Assembly: GCA_030651475.1 (NCBI GenBank)
Contig: JAUSEW010000018.1
Coordinates: forward strand, 1-49,022
DNA from: Candidatus Levyibacteriota bacterium
Lineage (GTDB): Bacteria > Patescibacteriota > Microgenomatia > Levybacterales > UBA12049
Direction of reading: 5' to 3'
DNA: 49,022 bases
Shown here: positions 32,389 through 42,084 of the stretch, in pieces
Layout: the number at the start of each line of letters is the position of its first letter
Position numbering within the stretch: the first letter of the stretch is position 1
Translations under genes and position numbers: made by a program
Notes under the pieces: model-generated
Told to the model about the DNA's origin: nothing
The model's input: the letters and a program-made list of their open reading frames with translations, nothing else
Databases searched by the model: none

Positions 32389-33228
32389 ATGAAAAAGATT
32401 TTTTTGCTTTTAGTTCCTGTATTTGTAGCCATTATAATTTTTTTAGTGGTTACATTTTTTTTAGATCCAAGTTTTGGTAAAGGAGCGTTGCAAGTTACCT
32501 CAATACCCGAAAGCAATGTTTATCTGGATGGTAAATTAATCGGCAAAACTCCGCTTTGCAAATGCGAATTGCAAAATATGCTGCCAAGCGGAGTGCACGA
32601 CATTAAACTTATCCCAACTTCAGGAGATTTAAGGACATATGAGGAGCGAATAACTATTACCAAATCAACACTTACGGTTATAGATAGGACATTTAACAAT
32701 TCGTCGTCAGAAGGTAGTGTAATAAATTTAACGTCTCTTGATAATAAAAACTCGATGGAACTTTCCGTAATATCATTTCCCGATAAGTCAGATGTATTTT
32801 TGGATAACAATATGGTTGGCAACACCCCTCTCTTATTGAAGGACATAACTCAGTCGGATCATGACTTAACTCTTAAGAAAGATGGGTATAAAGATAAGAC
32901 AATTAAGATTAGAACAGCATTGGGATATAGACTTAATGCCTTAATTTCTCTTGGTATAAATTTGGTAACGCCTATCACAGTATCCTCTACGTCAAGCTCT
33001 TCCGCAGTACCTTCAGCGGTCGTTACTATTCAAAAAGTAGTTATTCTTCAGACCCCAACGGGAGACTTAAATGTTAGAGAAAGCGGATCTTTAGATTCGC
33101 CAAAGATTAGTAAAGTTTATCCCGGAGACAGTTTTGACCTTGTTGACGAAAAAGATAACTGGCTTGAAATAAAATTACAAAATGGAAAAACAGGTTGGAT
33201 TAGCGCGGTCTATGCTAAAAAAGAATAA
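32389..33228 (+). CDS. Membrane-anchored protein with two PEGA domains and a bacterial SH3 domain
   Basis: 279 aa. N-terminal membrane segment (about residues 3-24). PEGA 1 is about residues 33-97 (ALQVTSIPESNVYLDGKLIG, KTPLCKC). PEGA 2 is about 120-185 (ELSVISFPDKSDVFLDNNMV, GNTPLLL, LTLKKDGYKDKTI). A Ser/Thr linker precedes the SH3_3 domain from about 215 (GDLNVRESGSLDSPKISKVY, WLEIKLQNGKTGWISAVYA). PEGA domains are common in surface-layer proteins and SH3_3 binds wall peptides, so a role in envelope attachment is likely (inference). It ends 3 nt before the opposing UbiA-like gene. Confidence 0.82.
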   Translation: MKKIFLLLVPVFVAIIIFLVVTFFLDPSFGKGALQVTSIPESNVYLDGKLIGKTPLCKCELQNMLPSGVHDIKLIPTSGDLRTYEERITITKSTLTVIDRTFNNSSSEGSVINLTSLDNKNSMELSVISFPDKSDVFLDNNMVGNTPLLLKDITQSDHDLTLKKDGYKDKTIKIRTALGYRLNALISLGINLVTPITVSSTSSSSAVPSAVVTIQKVVILQTPTGDLNVRESGSLDSPKISKVYPGDSFDLVDEKDNWLEIKLQNGKTGWISAVYAKKE

Positions 33229-33231
33229 TAA

Positions 33232-34176
33232 CTAGGGACCTATAAAATATATAATTATTATAACCAAAACTATCCATGTAATTACAGTTATGAATAAAGG
33301 CTTATCTGAAGTTAAGACTCTTTCCGGACTTTCTCCTTCATGTTTTTCGTAAATGTCTTGTAAATACCGCATTAAGCCATAGACAACAGGAGCAATCGTA
33401 ATCATAAGCCACTTTCTTTGGAAAAAACTCGGCAAGAAATCCGGCAAAAATACATCAAGACCTAAACTAAATCCTTTTGGATTTTCCAAAAATGTAAAAA
33501 GGGAGTAAGAGATAAAGGTTGAAGTTGCAAAAATCGAGCTGTACACATCAAGAAGCCTTTCCGAGTAATGAGATAACGACTTTCTTATATTAGTTATATT
33601 TACATCTTTTATTTGGGAGACAAGAGTTAGTTCCGATCTTCGTTTGCCAATAGCTAGGAATAGAGAAAGAGAAATGGTCGTTAGTAAAAGCCAAACTGAA
33701 ATATGAAATCCGCTCGCAACTTCTCCCGCATAGACTCTTAAAATATAACCGGCTGCTATAAGTAAGATATCCAAAACAGCAATTGATTTAAAAAATACCG
33801 AATACGATAATTGCATTAAGAAATAAACAGCAGCTAAAAGAAAGAAAGCTGGAGTTACATAAAATCCTACAAATAGGGAAATAGCTACTAAAAAAATAGC
33901 AAATATTAATGCAAGCTTTACCGAAAAGTCACCATGCGCCAGAGGCCTAAATCTTTTAAATGGATGGAGTTTATCTTTTTCAACATCAAAAATATCGTTT
34001 ATTATGTATGTGGCGGAGGAAAGAACGCAAAATACAAGAAATGCGATTGCTACTTTTTGGAATATTGCAATGTTAAATAATTGTCCGGAAAAAGTTATAG
34101 CTCCAAAAAGCGCAAAATTTTTTATCCATTGTCTGGGACGTAATAGTTTTATTACGCTAATTATTGCTTTTTTCAT
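33232..34176 (-). CDS. UbiA-family prenyltransferase, decaprenyl-phosphate phosphoribosyltransferase-like
   Basis: 314 aa, about eight to nine membrane helices. The first Asp-rich motif is NDIFDVEKDKLHPFKRFRPL, and the second is YSVFFKSIAVLDILLIAAGY. RPRQWIKN at the start and the HPxKRxRP stretch match the Rv3806c-like DPPR synthases, which make polyprenyl-phosphoribose for arabinan building. The donor could differ. It overlaps the WecA/MraY-like gene by 20 nt and is the last gene of the tatD operon. Confidence 0.82.
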   Translation of the reverse strand: MKKAIISVIKLLRPRQWIKNFALFGAITFSGQLFNIAIFQKVAIAFLVFCVLSSATYIINDIFDVEKDKLHPFKRFRPLAHGDFSVKLALIFAIFLVAISLFVGFYVTPAFFLLAAVYFLMQLSYSVFFKSIAVLDILLIAAGYILRVYAGEVASGFHISVWLLLTTISLSLFLAIGKRRSELTLVSQIKDVNITNIRKSLSHYSERLLDVYSSIFATSTFISYSLFTFLENPKGFSLGLDVFLPDFLPSFFQRKWLMITIAPVVYGLMRYLQDIYEKHEGESPERVLTSDKPLFITVITWIVLVIIIIYFIGP

Positions 34177-35227
34177 TATTGTTATTTAAAGCAAGATGCA
34201 GAGAAAAAATAACTCCTCCTACTATCAGTATAACCATAATGGTAACAAAAAGTTTACCTTTGCTTGATAAAACCAAAGCAAGCGCCCCTAATATAGCAGA
34301 AAATATCCAATAAAACAACGCAATACTTCTTTGCTTAAAACCAATACTTAAAAGAAGGTGATGTAGGTGTTTTTTGTCATGCCAGAAAGGAGAACGTCCT
34401 GTCAGGAAGCGGCGAAAAATTGTGAATACGCCGTCTATCATTGGTACACCCATAACTAAAATTGCAGTTGCCACTTTAGCGCTGGATAAAATGGAGGCAG
34501 CAGCAAGAAGAAGATAAACAGCAGTTGCTCCATAGCCTGGAAAAATTTTTGCAGGATGGAAATTAAATATCAGAAATCCTAAAGCCGCGCCAGCTATTAT
34601 GAAGGAAAGCCGTGAACTAATAAGAGTAGATTGATCAAAAGGCTGAAATTTAAGACTTACTATTCCAATTACGATAGCAGATATTGCTACTACCCCCGGC
34701 ATTTGTCCGTCAACACCCTTACTCCAATTTAGCATATTCATTACCCATACAATCCAGATTAAAGCGATAAGGTCGGAGAATACCAAAATAGAATGATGTC
34801 CAAGAAAATCGAAAGAAATCCTTAAAGTATCTAGGTATAATATCCCGCCGAAGGGATTGGTTATAAACGGAATACTTAATCCGCTTCCAACCACTATTAA
34901 AGCACTTATGATATTTATTGAAAAGCGAAGATAAGGAGAGATATCGAATTTGTCATCCATAACGCCGACTATAAGAGATATAAGCGATGCTATGAAAAGA
35001 GCAATAACGATTTTGGTGAACGGCAAAAATATAATGCTTGCTACGAAAATTCCTATAAAAAGAGGTATCCCTCCACCCCTCGGTGTTGTTTTTTTATGAA
35101 TTACAGCAGGATGTCTATGAAGTTTAGGATTATCAATAATTCCTAATTTCTTAATAAAAATAAGAGCAATAGGCGTTGCCACAACAGTAGCTATAAAGGA
35201 TATTGCAAGAGGATAAAGAATACTCAT
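34157..35227 (-). CDS. WecA/TagO/MraY-family polyprenyl-phosphate sugar-1-phosphate transferase
   Basis: 356 aa, about ten membrane helices. DNPKLHRHPAVIHKKTTPRG and GGIPLF form the substrate loop. The usual NxxDGxDGL catalytic motif appears as NMLNWSKGVDGQMPG, keeping the second Asp but with Asn-Trp-Ser-Lys before it. The C-terminal HDKKHLHHLLLSIGF is the basic His motif of WecA-like enzymes. It should start a glycan on undecaprenyl phosphate. It overlaps the UbiA-like gene by 20 nt. The start is 1 nt after the upstream small gene. Confidence 0.85.
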   Translation of the reverse strand: MSILYPLAISFIATVVATPIALIFIKKLGIIDNPKLHRHPAVIHKKTTPRGGGIPLFIGIFVASIIFLPFTKIVIALFIASLISLIVGVMDDKFDISPYLRFSINIISALIVVGSGLSIPFITNPFGGILYLDTLRISFDFLGHHSILVFSDLIALIWIVWVMNMLNWSKGVDGQMPGVVAISAIVIGIVSLKFQPFDQSTLISSRLSFIIAGAALGFLIFNFHPAKIFPGYGATAVYLLLAAASILSSAKVATAILVMGVPMIDGVFTIFRRFLTGRSPFWHDKKHLHHLLLSIGFKQRSIALFYWIFSAILGALALVLSSKGKLFVTIMVILIVGGVIFSLHLALNNNNEKSNN

Positions 35228-35228
35228 A

Positions 35229-35582
35229 TCAAATAATTAATTGAATCACTTTTACTATAAAAAGAAATATTAAAATGCTTGCCAGCAGACTTACAGTAGC
35301 GAGCATTCGTGACACAAGAGGGATTTTCTCATATGCTAACCCGGCAACTATTATATTGCAAATGAATATAATAAAGGCAATTAAAGGAGGAATAAATATT
35401 GTCGCTGTTGATCCTAATCTCTGTTCCCCCCAAGGCAACTGATTGAAGATGGGAATAAAAGGAGGCAAATTATGATAGTAAAGCGCTATTAACGCACAGG
35501 TAATTATCACTAACGATAAATTAGCTATAAAGATTTTTCTTGTAGTCTGACCATTGAGGATATCCCTAAAAAAGTCTTTCAT
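35229..35582 (-). CDS. Small membrane protein (possible DUF1648-like)
   Basis: About 117 aa with three hydrophobic segments. After the first helix comes HNLPPFIPIFNQLPWGEQRL, vaguely like the DUF1648 motif (ipxHxxxxG). The start is uncertain: ATG 35582 gives MKDFFRDILNG, with ATG 35594 and 35627 also in frame. 35582 is chosen as it overlaps the upstream GT39 gene only slightly. No function can be given. Confidence 0.55.
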   Translation of the reverse strand: MKDFFRDILNGQTTRKIFIANLSLVIITCALIALYYHNLPPFIPIFNQLPWGEQRLGSTATIFIPPLIAFIIFICNIIVAGLAYEKIPLVSRMLATVSLLASILIFLFIVKVIQLII

Positions 35583-37050
35583 AAATTGCAACATTGTCGA
35601 TATTGATTTTATAGAAATAATTAGCAAGTGAAAAAGGTATAGGAGCTTGATCGGGCATTGTGATAATAAATTTAGGTTTCTTTTTCTCTAAGGCAATTTT
35701 TGTATTTGTAAGTCCGTCGTGGTAGTTTACCATGTGATAAGCTACTATATATTTTCCTGGCGGTACCATATTTATTAATTTGTAAACTTGAGCGTTATTA
35801 CCCCAGATAAATATAGAATCCGTAGCTTTAACTTTCGGTTTAATAAACTGTGCTATCTCATAATCCATAGGAGTTTTTTTATCAAAAAAAGATTGATATG
35901 AAGTAACATTTTCCTTATCTGTTATGAAAGAAAAAATATTTGCATAGTAAAGAACATTTTTATTAAGAGGATAAATAGAAAAATTTTTCAAAATTAAGAG
36001 AAGAGAACCGATAACCAAAACCAAATATATTTGTTTAAATTTATTGCTGACAATAAATAGCCCTAAAAGTAGGGAAAAGCTTGGTAGCAAAACCAGTAAA
36101 TAATGACCGTAAGGACGCTCGGAAAAAAATGCATTAAACAGCGAAAAAGAAAACCAAAGGAGTATGAAAATGGAAGATAGTCCTAACCTATTCCTCTTGA
36201 TAAAAATAATAAGAGAAAATATTGAAAGTGCTAAAAATTTTGCAAAAAGAAGTCCTTGAGGAATTCCAAAAAGCTTATTTCCGTATCCAACATACCCGAC
36301 ATTTGTAGACAAAGTAGCATTCAAAAAATCTGAAAATGCGCCTTTTAATAAGAAAAACAAACAAGTTATGGTTATCGGTAACAAAAAACCAACAACGAAT
36401 GAAAATAATTGTTTTCCCAATACCTTAGCGATCTCTTTAATTTTTAAATGTTTTTGTAAATTGTTAAAAAAGACAAAGGATATAAATAAAAATAATGCTG
36501 CGAAATCAAAAACAGAAACTACTTTAAAAAGGAAAGCTACTCCTAGCAATAATCCTGCAAGAAAGAGATTGGATTGTTTTTGATTAATAATCAAAAGAGC
36601 AGAAAGTATAATGGGCAGCAGCATAAAATTTTCTGCATTTGCGATATTTCCTTCTATCAAGGGAAGACCGAAAATAAAAGCAAAAAAAGCAGTCGAAAAA
36701 TAACAAGCAATTCTATTATTTGTTTTAAATTCTGAAAACAATTTTTTAGTAAGTAGGAAAAAAACAACAACCGATAACAGCCCAAATATTATTGAGACAA
36801 GCCGTACTGTAAACTGGTCGGAATTAAATAAAGAGTACAACAAATATATTAATGGAGGCTTATTATCGAAAATATCTCTATATAAAAGCTTTCCTTGACT
36901 AAGTGCAATTCCTATTGTTTGATAAATTCCTTCATCTCCGTACCAATAAGGCTCGAATAGCGATGGTAATCTAAGAAGAAAGAAGATGGAGGAGACAATT
37001 AAAGCAAACCAAAAATCTTTGCTTTTTTCAAGACGGCCAAGAATCTTCAT
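35566..37050 (-). CDS. GT39-like membrane glycosyltransferase
   Basis: 494 aa, about eleven membrane segments. GDEGIYQTIGIALSQGKLLY then RDIFDNKPPLIYLLY is the typical PMT_2 pattern: the Asp-Glu in the first outer loop and the GKLLYRDxFDNKPP motif. A C-terminal outer domain contains FIWGNNAQVYKLINMVPPGK. It probably transfers a sugar from polyprenyl phosphate during cell-surface glycan assembly. It overlaps the GT2 gene by ATGA. Confidence 0.8.
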   Translation of the reverse strand: MKILGRLEKSKDFWFALIVSSIFFLLRLPSLFEPYWYGDEGIYQTIGIALSQGKLLYRDIFDNKPPLIYLLYSLFNSDQFTVRLVSIIFGLLSVVVFFLLTKKLFSEFKTNNRIACYFSTAFFAFIFGLPLIEGNIANAENFMLLPIILSALLIINQKQSNLFLAGLLLGVAFLFKVVSVFDFAALFLFISFVFFNNLQKHLKIKEIAKVLGKQLFSFVVGFLLPITITCLFFLLKGAFSDFLNATLSTNVGYVGYGNKLFGIPQGLLFAKFLALSIFSLIIFIKRNRLGLSSIFILLWFSFSLFNAFFSERPYGHYLLVLLPSFSLLLGLFIVSNKFKQIYLVLVIGSLLLILKNFSIYPLNKNVLYYANIFSFITDKENVTSYQSFFDKKTPMDYEIAQFIKPKVKATDSIFIWGNNAQVYKLINMVPPGKYIVAYHMVNYHDGLTNTKIALEKKKPKFIITMPDQAPIPFSLANYFYKINIDNVAIYERLF

Positions 37051-38540
37051 AGCTTTTCGGTAACTTTATATTCAAGTCTTTTCCCAAGCATAAGTTGAGT
37101 ATGGGAAATAAGAGCTGGAATTACGGAAAGGAAAAAACTTACAACAGGCAAAAGTATGAACTCCAAAGGAAAAAGAAACTCTCTGATTTTGGGTAAGGAA
37201 TGATTCTTTGGCCTATTGCGAAAATCAATAGCAATCATTATGAGGAACGCGAACGTACAAAGAGTCAGTATAGATCCTGCCAAACTTGCAAGACTATATC
37301 CAAGAGTTGTCCTTTGGAAAACAGGGTTTACGAAAGCGATTATGTTGGCAGAAACTGTTAAGATGAACCAATTGACCGGCCAAAGGAAATGATCGAGTAA
37401 AACGTTGTAGAGAAGTATAGTTTTTCTGAAAAAGGGGACATTGGGAACAGTAAACCACCATTTTATAAACAGAGGGTCATCGGATACTCCCCAAGACCAT
37501 CGTCTTTCCTGTTGATACTTATTTTTTAAGCTTCTGATATAATTATAAGATAAGGGAGCATCCATAGAAGTTTTTAAGAAAATTGGCTCTACGAAGACTT
37601 GTCCTCTCAATTTATAGAAAGCTTTGAAGAAAATTCTGTAATCTTCAGGAATTACATCACAGTCCCAAAAATCGATTTTCTTAAGAAGAGAAAAAGACAA
37701 GGAATAAGTAGAATTAGCAATTAATCTATCTTTTTGGACAAGAACACCTGTTCTCCAGAGGCTGCCAAAAAATGCAATGATTCTAATTGGAGCAGGAACA
37801 TTCCAGAAATTATTGTAATTTACATTAGCTGATTGCCAAAATTTATTATATCGGTTAGTGTCGTTTAAAAATTTGAAAGCCAAATAGGAGAAATATTGCT
37901 TATCAAATATAGAATCAGCATCTACAGATGAAACAGTCGCAAAGTTTATATCAATAGGCCCATTCTCAATTAGCTTTTTGTAAACAATACGGCCTGCAAA
38001 TGCCTCATTTGAAGATTTTCCTTTTACTTCGTTTGGAACATCAGGATGATATGTCGCAAAAATTTGTCCAAAATTTACTTTAAATTCATCAATAAGAGTA
38101 TTTGCTTTTATTATTGCATCTTCTTCTCTTTTTTCCATAGCTAGAACTACAATAATTTTCCTTTTTGGGAAGGTTTGTGATGCAATAGCCTTGAGTGTTT
38201 GACGCAATTTACTTACGGTCTCTTTGTAGTTTGGAATAATTATAACATGGTAAACTCGATTCCAGTTTTTTAATGTTTTTGTTCTTTCCAACCAATCTAT
38301 GCCTTCAGCTTCTCTTATTTTTCTAGAGGCGATAAATGCTGTTGCTGATAGGGAAAAAGATTTATACAGCCAATAAATATCAAAAAATACGATAAAATAG
38401 GCAACGATGTAGGGTATAATTAAAGATCCCCAAACAGGAAATAGAATAAGCGCCCAAGAAACAAAACCGGGAAGTAATTCCAAAGACCTTTTGGTTTTGA
38501 TTGGATATCTGCTAAAAACAGTCTGAAAAAAGTTTGTCAT
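37047..38540 (-). CDS. Family 2 glycosyltransferase, membrane-embedded and processive-like
   Basis: 497 aa. Two N-terminal membrane helices, then a GT-A domain: HVIIIPNYKETVSKLRQTLK, SSVDADSIFDK (DxD), DVIPEDYRIFFKAF (acidic motif ED) and QQERRWSWG, the QxxRW of cellulose-synthase-like enzymes. Four more membrane helices end the protein. Such enzymes polymerise or add sugars at the inner face and may export the chain. The sugar is unknown. It overlaps tatD and the GT39 gene by ATGA. Confidence 0.82.
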   Translation of the reverse strand: MTNFFQTVFSRYPIKTKRSLELLPGFVSWALILFPVWGSLIIPYIVAYFIVFFDIYWLYKSFSLSATAFIASRKIREAEGIDWLERTKTLKNWNRVYHVIIIPNYKETVSKLRQTLKAIASQTFPKRKIIVVLAMEKREEDAIIKANTLIDEFKVNFGQIFATYHPDVPNEVKGKSSNEAFAGRIVYKKLIENGPIDINFATVSSVDADSIFDKQYFSYLAFKFLNDTNRYNKFWQSANVNYNNFWNVPAPIRIIAFFGSLWRTGVLVQKDRLIANSTYSLSFSLLKKIDFWDCDVIPEDYRIFFKAFYKLRGQVFVEPIFLKTSMDAPLSYNYIRSLKNKYQQERRWSWGVSDDPLFIKWWFTVPNVPFFRKTILLYNVLLDHFLWPVNWFILTVSANIIAFVNPVFQRTTLGYSLASLAGSILTLCTFAFLIMIAIDFRNRPKNHSLPKIREFLFPLEFILLPVVSFFLSVIPALISHTQLMLGKRLEYKVTEKL

Positions 38541-39331
38541 AGGTTAAAAATAACACTGGCGTTTCTCGTAGTTTGATCTTCAACTAAAGAAAAAGAAACA
38601 CCTTTTATTTCGGCAATTTTTGCTGCCACAATTATAGCATAAGAAGGTATGTTTAGGCTACTTCGGTGAGGCTCCGGGGTAAGGAAAGGACTGTCTGTTT
38701 CAACTACGATTCTATTTATGGGGGCATAGCTTACTAAATCTTTTAACTCCGTATTCTCTCCTGGCGCAAAACCTTGATATGTAATATTGCCGTCGAAACC
38801 AACATAAAATCCAAAATTAAGCACTTGTTTTAAAAAGTCGATATCTCCTGACATACAGTGGAACATTCCAGGAGGATTTAAAAGATATGATTTATGGCTC
38901 AAAAGTATCTCCAAAATATCTTTTCCCGCATGGCGATTATGAATTTGCAGGGGTAATTTCAGCTTGAAAGCAAGTTCTACCTGGGCAATAAATACTTCCT
39001 TTTGCAATTTTTTATCAACTATGCTGTTGGATTTATAACTGTAGTAATCCATCCCACATTCGCCAATTCCGACAACTTTTGGATTTTTTGTAATTTTTTC
39101 TAAGTCTTTAAGCCAGTTATCTTCCAGTTTGTCGGCATGGTGCGGGTGGACGCCAACGATTGCATATAAATTGTCATATTTTTGAGCCAGTTCTACTGCT
39201 TTTTGGCTCGAATCTATTTTCGTTCCGACATTTATAATCTTTTCTACGCCGGCTTTTTTTGCTTTTTTAATGACTTCGCCATAGTTTTTTTCGAACGAAT
39301 GAAAATTAAGATGGCAATGTACATCTATCAT
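38537..39331 (-). CDS. tatD: TatD-family metal-dependent DNase
   Basis: 264 aa, TIM-barrel amidohydrolase. Metal ligands: MIDVHCHLNF (His5, His7), VGIGECGMDYY (Glu), LQIHNRHAG (His), GMFHCMSGD (His) and ETDSPFLTPEPHR (Asp). TatD proteins are 3'-5' exonucleases for damaged or single-stranded DNA. First gene of the envelope operon, with a TATAAT box just upstream. The association with glycosyltransferases is probably only transcriptional. Confidence 0.92.
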   Translation of the reverse strand: MIDVHCHLNFHSFEKNYGEVIKKAKKAGVEKIINVGTKIDSSQKAVELAQKYDNLYAIVGVHPHHADKLEDNWLKDLEKITKNPKVVGIGECGMDYYSYKSNSIVDKKLQKEVFIAQVELAFKLKLPLQIHNRHAGKDILEILLSHKSYLLNPPGMFHCMSGDIDFLKQVLNFGFYVGFDGNITYQGFAPGENTELKDLVSYAPINRIVVETDSPFLTPEPHRSSLNIPSYAIIVAAKIAEIKGVSFSLVEDQTTRNASVIFNL

Positions 39332-39337
39332 AGTAGT

Positions 39338-39343
39338 ATTATA
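39338..39343 (-). promoter_or_regulatory. -10 box of the tatD-envelope operon
   Basis: Minus strand TATAAT at 39343-39338 is 6 nt before the tatD ATG. No clear -35 is visible. It suggests a leaderless transcript. Confidence 0.5.
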
Positions 39344-39376
39344 CGATATATACTCTATAATTATGGTAAGAAATCC

Positions 39377-39406
39377 TTGACAAAGTTATCGTGTGGGGAC
39401 TATCAT
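39377..39406 (+). promoter_or_regulatory. Promoter and Shine-Dalgarno of the MgtA-type ATPase gene
   Basis: TTGACA (39377-39382), an 18-nt spacer and TATCAT (39401-39406), with the expected start near 39413. A Shine-Dalgarno AGAGGG (39417-39422) lies 5 nt before ATG 39428, so this gene does have a short leader. Confidence 0.6.
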
Positions 39407-39427
39407 AAGTTTTTCTAGAGGGTATTT

Positions 39428-42082
39428 ATGAAGGTAAACTTCTTCTTAACAAGATATATTGACAAATTGTCTTCTTCTATTTTTAAAATATCCGTAAGTA
39501 GCGTTAAGCCCAAAATAAATACCACGTCGCAGCTATTTGAAGATGCTTATAGAAATATAAATGAATTATTTCTAGAATTGCACACGTCTACAGAAGGTTT
39601 AATAAACGGACAAGGCAGAAAATTGCTGAAACAGTATGGATTAAATGAGGTAGCGCATGAGAAAAGAAAGCTTTGGCCGATACGTCTTCTAGCCACTTTT
39701 AATAATCCATTAGTTTTTCTTCTCTTATTTTTGGCAATAATATCTTTGATTACAAAAGATATCAAGACAGCGGGCATTATATTAATAATGGTTCTTTTAA
39801 GTGTGTTAATAAGATTTTTCGAAGAGAATCAGGCCTATAATGCTGCGGAAAGTTTAAGGTCTATGGTAAGAACAACGTGTACGGTAATAAGAAAAGGTAA
39901 GCCTAAAGAGATTGATCTTAAGCTAGTTGTCCCCGGAGATATAGTTAGGCTTTCGGCAGGGGATCTTGTTCCTGCAGACGTAAGGATGATTCAGAGTAAA
40001 GATTTATTCGTTAATCAATCATTGTTAACAGGAGAATCTTTGCCTGTTGAGAAGCATGCAGTTTTGCCCAAAGAAAAAGAACAGGATAATATATTTGAAT
40101 TACAAAATATGTGTTTTATGGGTACCAATGTTGAGAGCGGAGTAGCAACAGCCCTTGTTTTGCATACAGGGCGGAATACTTATTTTGGAAGCCTAGCGCA
40201 AAGCATAGTTGGACAGAGAAGTCTTACGAGTTTCGACAAAGGAATAGACCAATTTACATGGCTTATGATCAGATTTATGTTGGTTATGGCTCCGATTGTA
40301 TTTCTTATTAATGGATTGGGTAAAGGCAATTGGTGGGAAGCATTACTTTTCGCAATATCTGTTGCTGTCGGTTTAACTCCAGAAATGCTTCCGGCAATAG
40401 TAACAGTTAATCTTGCGAAAGGCGCAATTGCCATGGCAAAGAAAAAAGTTATAGTAAAAAGATTAAGCGCAATCCAAAACTTTGGAGCTATGAATATTCT
40501 TTGTACGGATAAAACAGGTACCCTTACACAGAATAGAATAGTTTTAATAAAAAACATCAATATTAGCGGAGAAACGGATTACAATATTTTACACCACGCA
40601 TATGTTAATAGTTTTTATCAAACAGGTTTCAAGAATATTTTGGACGAGGCGGTAATTAAGTACACGAAATCAAAAAATCTAAATTCCATAGGGAATACGT
40701 ATGAAAAGATAGACGAGTTGCCTTTTGATTTCATAAGAAGACGCCTTTCGGTTATCGTTAAAGACCAGAATGGCAAAAGGTTTTTAATCTGTAAGGGTGC
40801 AGTTGAGGAAGTTATGAGCATTTGCGAAAGATACGAATTGCATAAAACGCTTTATAAATTATCAGATGAAAATCGTAAGAAAATAAAATCTATGAATGAA
40901 GAATTTAGTCTTGATGGATTTAGAGTCATAGCTGTTTCCTATAAAGAAATAGATAGCAATCGTAAGCATTATAGTAAAGAAGATGAGGAAGACCTGACGT
41001 TTTTAGGCTTTATGACATTTTTCGATCCGCCAAAAGAAACAGCAGCTGCAGCGATTGCCAAGCTTCAGTCGCACGGAATAACAATAAAGGTCTTAACTGG
41101 GGATAATGAGCTTGTAACCAGAAAAATTTGCAGCGAAGTAGGATTGCAAGTTCAAAATTCCTTACTGGGACCGAAAATTGACAATATGACAGATAAGGAA
41201 TTGGAAGATGTTGTGGATGAAACTACAATTTTTGCCAAACTTTCCCCAGACGACAAAAAGAGAGTAATTAAAGCTTTACAGCGGAGAAAACATGCTGTTG
41301 GATTTTTAGGGGACGGGGTAAATGATGCGCCGGCCTTAAGGACAGCGGATGTTGGGATATCTGTAGATACGGCAGTTGATATCAGCAAAGAATCAGCCGA
41401 TATTATTCTTCTCGAAATGAGCTTAATGGTTCTTTCCGATGGCGTTATAGAAGGCAGAAAGGTTTTTGGTAACATTATCAAATATATTAAGATGGGAGCT
41501 AGTTCTAGCTTTGGAAATATGTTTAGCGTGATTGGAGCTAGTATATTTTTGCCGTTTTTGCCGATGATTCCGCTCCAGCTTCTGACTAATAATTTGCTTT
41601 ATGATTTTTCTCAAACTGCAATACCAACAGATAATGTTGACAAAGAGTACTTAGACAAGCCAAGAAAATGGGAGATAGCAGACATCAGGAGATTTATGAT
41701 ATTTATTGGTCCTATAAGCTCTATTTTTGATTACGTAACATTTGCTATAATGCTTGTCTTGTTTCACGCATGGAACAATCCTTCTTTATTTCAAACAGGT
41801 TGGTTTGTGGAATCGCTTCTTACGCAGGTTCTTATTGTCCATGTAATTAGAAGCAGAAAAATTCCGTTCATACAAACGTTGGCAAGCAAATCTTTAATTG
41901 CCACAACTGTTATTATTATGGCAATAGGAATTTCGCTCACGTTATTACCTGTGGGTCGTTTGTTTAGTTTCGTAAGATTGCCATTATTGTACTGGCCGTT
42001 ATTAGCATTAATTTTACTTTGTTATATTACGCTTACCCAGATAGTGAAGACTTGGTATATCAAAAAATTCGGCTATAATTAA
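39428..42082 (+). CDS. mgtA: P-type ATPase, magnesium-importing MgtA/MgtB type
   Basis: 884 aa, full length. The actuator motif is LTGESLPVEK, the phosphorylation site is CTDKTGTLTQN with Asp361, the nucleotide site is FDFIRRRLSVIVK and ICKGAVEEV, and the hinge is FLGDGVNDAPALR. The ion-site helix reads VGLTPEMLPAIVT and the C-terminal part holds LTNNLLYDFSQTAIPTDNVD, both typical of the P3B Mg2+ group. It has ten membrane helices. Specificity is by similarity to MgtA. It ends 2 nt before the opposing small gene. Confidence 0.92.
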   Translation: MKVNFFLTRYIDKLSSSIFKISVSSVKPKINTTSQLFEDAYRNINELFLELHTSTEGLINGQGRKLLKQYGLNEVAHEKRKLWPIRLLATFNNPLVFLLLFLAIISLITKDIKTAGIILIMVLLSVLIRFFEENQAYNAAESLRSMVRTTCTVIRKGKPKEIDLKLVVPGDIVRLSAGDLVPADVRMIQSKDLFVNQSLLTGESLPVEKHAVLPKEKEQDNIFELQNMCFMGTNVESGVATALVLHTGRNTYFGSLAQSIVGQRSLTSFDKGIDQFTWLMIRFMLVMAPIVFLINGLGKGNWWEALLFAISVAVGLTPEMLPAIVTVNLAKGAIAMAKKKVIVKRLSAIQNFGAMNILCTDKTGTLTQNRIVLIKNINISGETDYNILHHAYVNSFYQTGFKNILDEAVIKYTKSKNLNSIGNTYEKIDELPFDFIRRRLSVIVKDQNGKRFLICKGAVEEVMSICERYELHKTLYKLSDENRKKIKSMNEEFSLDGFRVIAVSYKEIDSNRKHYSKEDEEDLTFLGFMTFFDPPKETAAAAIAKLQSHGITIKVLTGDNELVTRKICSEVGLQVQNSLLGPKIDNMTDKELEDVVDETTIFAKLSPDDKKRVIKALQRRKHAVGFLGDGVNDAPALRTADVGISVDTAVDISKESADIILLEMSLMVLSDGVIEGRKVFGNIIKYIKMGASSSFGNMFSVIGASIFLPFLPMIPLQLLTNNLLYDFSQTAIPTDNVDKEYLDKPRKWEIADIRRFMIFIGPISSIFDYVTFAIMLVLFHAWNNPSLFQTGWFVESLLTQVLIVHVIRSRKIPFIQTLASKSLIATTVIIMAIGISLTLLPVGRLFSFVRLPLLYWPLLALILLCYITLTQIVKTWYIKKFGYN

Positions 42083-42084
42083 TC

